DNA of 64,000 nucleotides from Pseudochrobactrum asaccharolyticum (GTDB taxonomy: Bacteria; Pseudomonadota; Alphaproteobacteria; Rhizobiales; Rhizobiaceae), in contig NZ_QNRH01000001.1 in the NCBI RefSeq assembly GCF_003314995.1, forward strand, positions 310,001 to 374,000, in the 5' to 3' direction. The notes below the pieces were generated by a model. It made no database searches. It was given only the letters and a program-made list of their open reading frames with translations, and was not told where the DNA came from. Positions 63,230 to 64,000 of this stretch are shown in pieces. Within the stretch, counting starts at the first letter, position 1, and each line of letters opens with the position of its first letter. The position numbers were made by a program, and so were the translations under genes.

Positions 63230-63379
63230 GCGCATCCCGAAAAGTGCGTAGCGGTTTTCGGATAAGATGCGCGATGAAACAAGAAACGCATCCCGAAAAG
63301 TGCGTGGCGGTGTTCGGGATGCGCGATGAAATAAAGAGAAAGAGCATTTCCTTTGTTTCTGTTTGACGGGAAATGCTCT
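63230..63379. repeat. Tandem repeat and hairpin (element C) in the glnE leader
   Basis: Two direct units beginning (G/A)CGCATCCCGAAAAGTGCGT (63230-63282 and 63287-63335), each with its own inverted arms (GCGCATC/GATGCGC). A separate hairpin AGAGCATTTCC (63341-63351) with GGAAATGCTCT (63369-63379) follows. It ends 15 bases before the glnE ATG. Confidence 0.82.
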
Positions 63380-63394
63380 GGGGTGGAAAGCAGT

Positions 63395-64000
63395 ATGACC
63401 GGTGTTTTGTTTTTTGATCGTTTTTTAAAGTCACTGACAGTTCCTGAGCCCCAAAACGCAAAAGCCTATCTGCAAAATTTAAGAGAAGCAGCGGCGGAGC
63501 ATCAATGCAATGCTCTGAGTGCTTATTTGCAAAACACCGACGAAACCGGATTTTTGGCCGCTGTGCTGGATTGCTCACCATTTTTGCGTGAGGTGACGGA
63601 GGCCAATCCTGAAATTCTGGAAAGCCTTTTTACCGCTCCGGTCAGCATCTTACTTGAACAACTGGCCGTGCAGATCAGGGCTGTTGGTGTCGATCCTGAG
63701 ATGACTGAAAGTCGTCTGATGACAGAACTGCGCCGCATCAAAAAAGCCGCCCATGTGCTGATTGCACTGGATGATCTGGCAGGGCTGGTAGATGTTATGC
63801 AGACGACCAATCGGCTGACTGATCTTGCCGAAGCCTGTCTTCGCGCAACAGTGCGTTTTCTGCTGCTGGAAAGTGATACCAAAGGCAAGCTGGCTTTGCC
63901 GGATCGCAGTGATCCTGAAAAAGACAGCGGACTTATTGTACTGGGCATGGGCAAGTTCGGTGCCGGAGAACTGAATTATTCTTCCGATATTGACCTGATC
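63395..64000 (+). CDS. glnE: Glutamine synthetase adenylyltransferase/deadenylylase, 5' part (cut by window end)
   Basis: The first 202 codons of GlnE, which adds and removes AMP on glutamine synthetase according to nitrogen status (via PII). The frame runs open to the last base. The N-terminal adenylyl-removase domain is starting: SGLIVLGMGKFGAGELNYSS then DIDLI is the nucleotidyltransferase signature, near residue 182-202. GGAAAG precedes the ATG at good spacing. Full-length proteins are about 950-1000 aa, so roughly four fifths lies beyond the window. Confidence 0.93.
   Translation, partial: MTGVLFFDRFLKSLTVPEPQNAKAYLQNLREAAAEHQCNALSAYLQNTDETGFLAAVLDCSPFLREVTEANPEILESLFTAPVSILLEQLAVQIRAVGVDPEMTESRLMTELRRIKKAAHVLIALDDLAGLVDVMQTTNRLTDLAEACLRATVRFLLLESDTKGKLALPDRSDPEKDSGLIVLGMGKFGAGELNYSSDIDLI

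Noticed and set aside
1-64000. CRISPR arrays, tRNA or rRNA genes, insertion sequences
   Set aside because: No regularly spaced repeats, cloverleaf-like conserved sequences or transposase genes were found.

Overview
The window looks like about 64 kb of chromosome from an alphaproteobacterium of the Brucellaceae (Brucella/Ochrobactrum/Pseudochrobactrum group). The gene content and order point that way: mucR, sufE, a gene transfer agent cluster, two-component genes, ccmI-ccmE-ccmF-ccmH-degP, a second two-component pair, then glnE, together with DUF1491, DUF2336, DUF5330 and a rhizobial-type asparaginase. Base composition is only moderately GC-rich, with two strongly AT-rich intergenic islands. 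The genus is an inference; no rRNA or tRNA gene was found.

Layout. 1-9.3 kb: a copper-exporting P-type ATPase, the glycine-betaine synthesis genes betI-betA-betB on the minus strand, an L-asparaginase, a GreA/GreB-type factor and a CorA-type channel. 9.6-23.8 kb: an MFS transporter, a DUF2267-like protein, a HerA-like ATPase, a methyltransferase, an L,D-transpeptidase, superoxide dismutase, an acetyltransferase, two periplasmic c-type cytochromes, an acetamidase/formamidase-family enzyme, an MBL-fold protein, oligopeptidase B and msrB. 24-34.6 kb: mucR, a small divergent gene, a two-gene operon read here as gafY-gafZ, sufE, a membrane histidine kinase with a peptidoglycan-binding-domain partner, DUF1491, DUF2336 and a DUF1214/DUF1254 pair. 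34.6-36.8 kb: a class A penicillin-binding protein. 37.3-51.5 kb: a complete, apparently intact RcGTA-type gene transfer agent structural cluster (small terminase subunit to the g15 tail protein), tightly packed with many ATGA stop/start overlaps. 52-64 kb: a FeuPQ-like two-component pair, a surface-antigen lipoprotein, the cytochrome c maturation operon, a DegP protease, a second two-component pair and the 5' third of glnE, cut by the window end.

The most interesting theme is a possible gene transfer agent control circuit within 27 kb. A DnaA-domain-IV-like protein (gafY) and a DUF6456 protein (gafZ), the split form of GafA, are encoded about 10 kb upstream of the cluster. Their divergent upstream region is very AT-rich and is flanked by perfect 10-bp mirrored arms TTATCCCCGT, with a CtrA-like TTAACCAT beside the -10. 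The cluster itself is preceded by an inverted TTATCC repeat abutting a TTGACT -35, and then by an intrinsic terminator between that promoter and the first gene, with no other plus-strand gene that the terminator could serve. This is what one would expect if GafY activates at TTATCC (DnaA-box-core) sites and GafZ acts by anti-termination. MucR, an H-NS-like silencer of AT-rich DNA, is encoded next door.

The intergenic spaces also hold several families of palindromic repeats (three copies each of two families, one with compensating inner stems), a perfect 18-bp inverted repeat, a tandem element in the glnE leader and a structured, unidentified stretch upstream of sodB.
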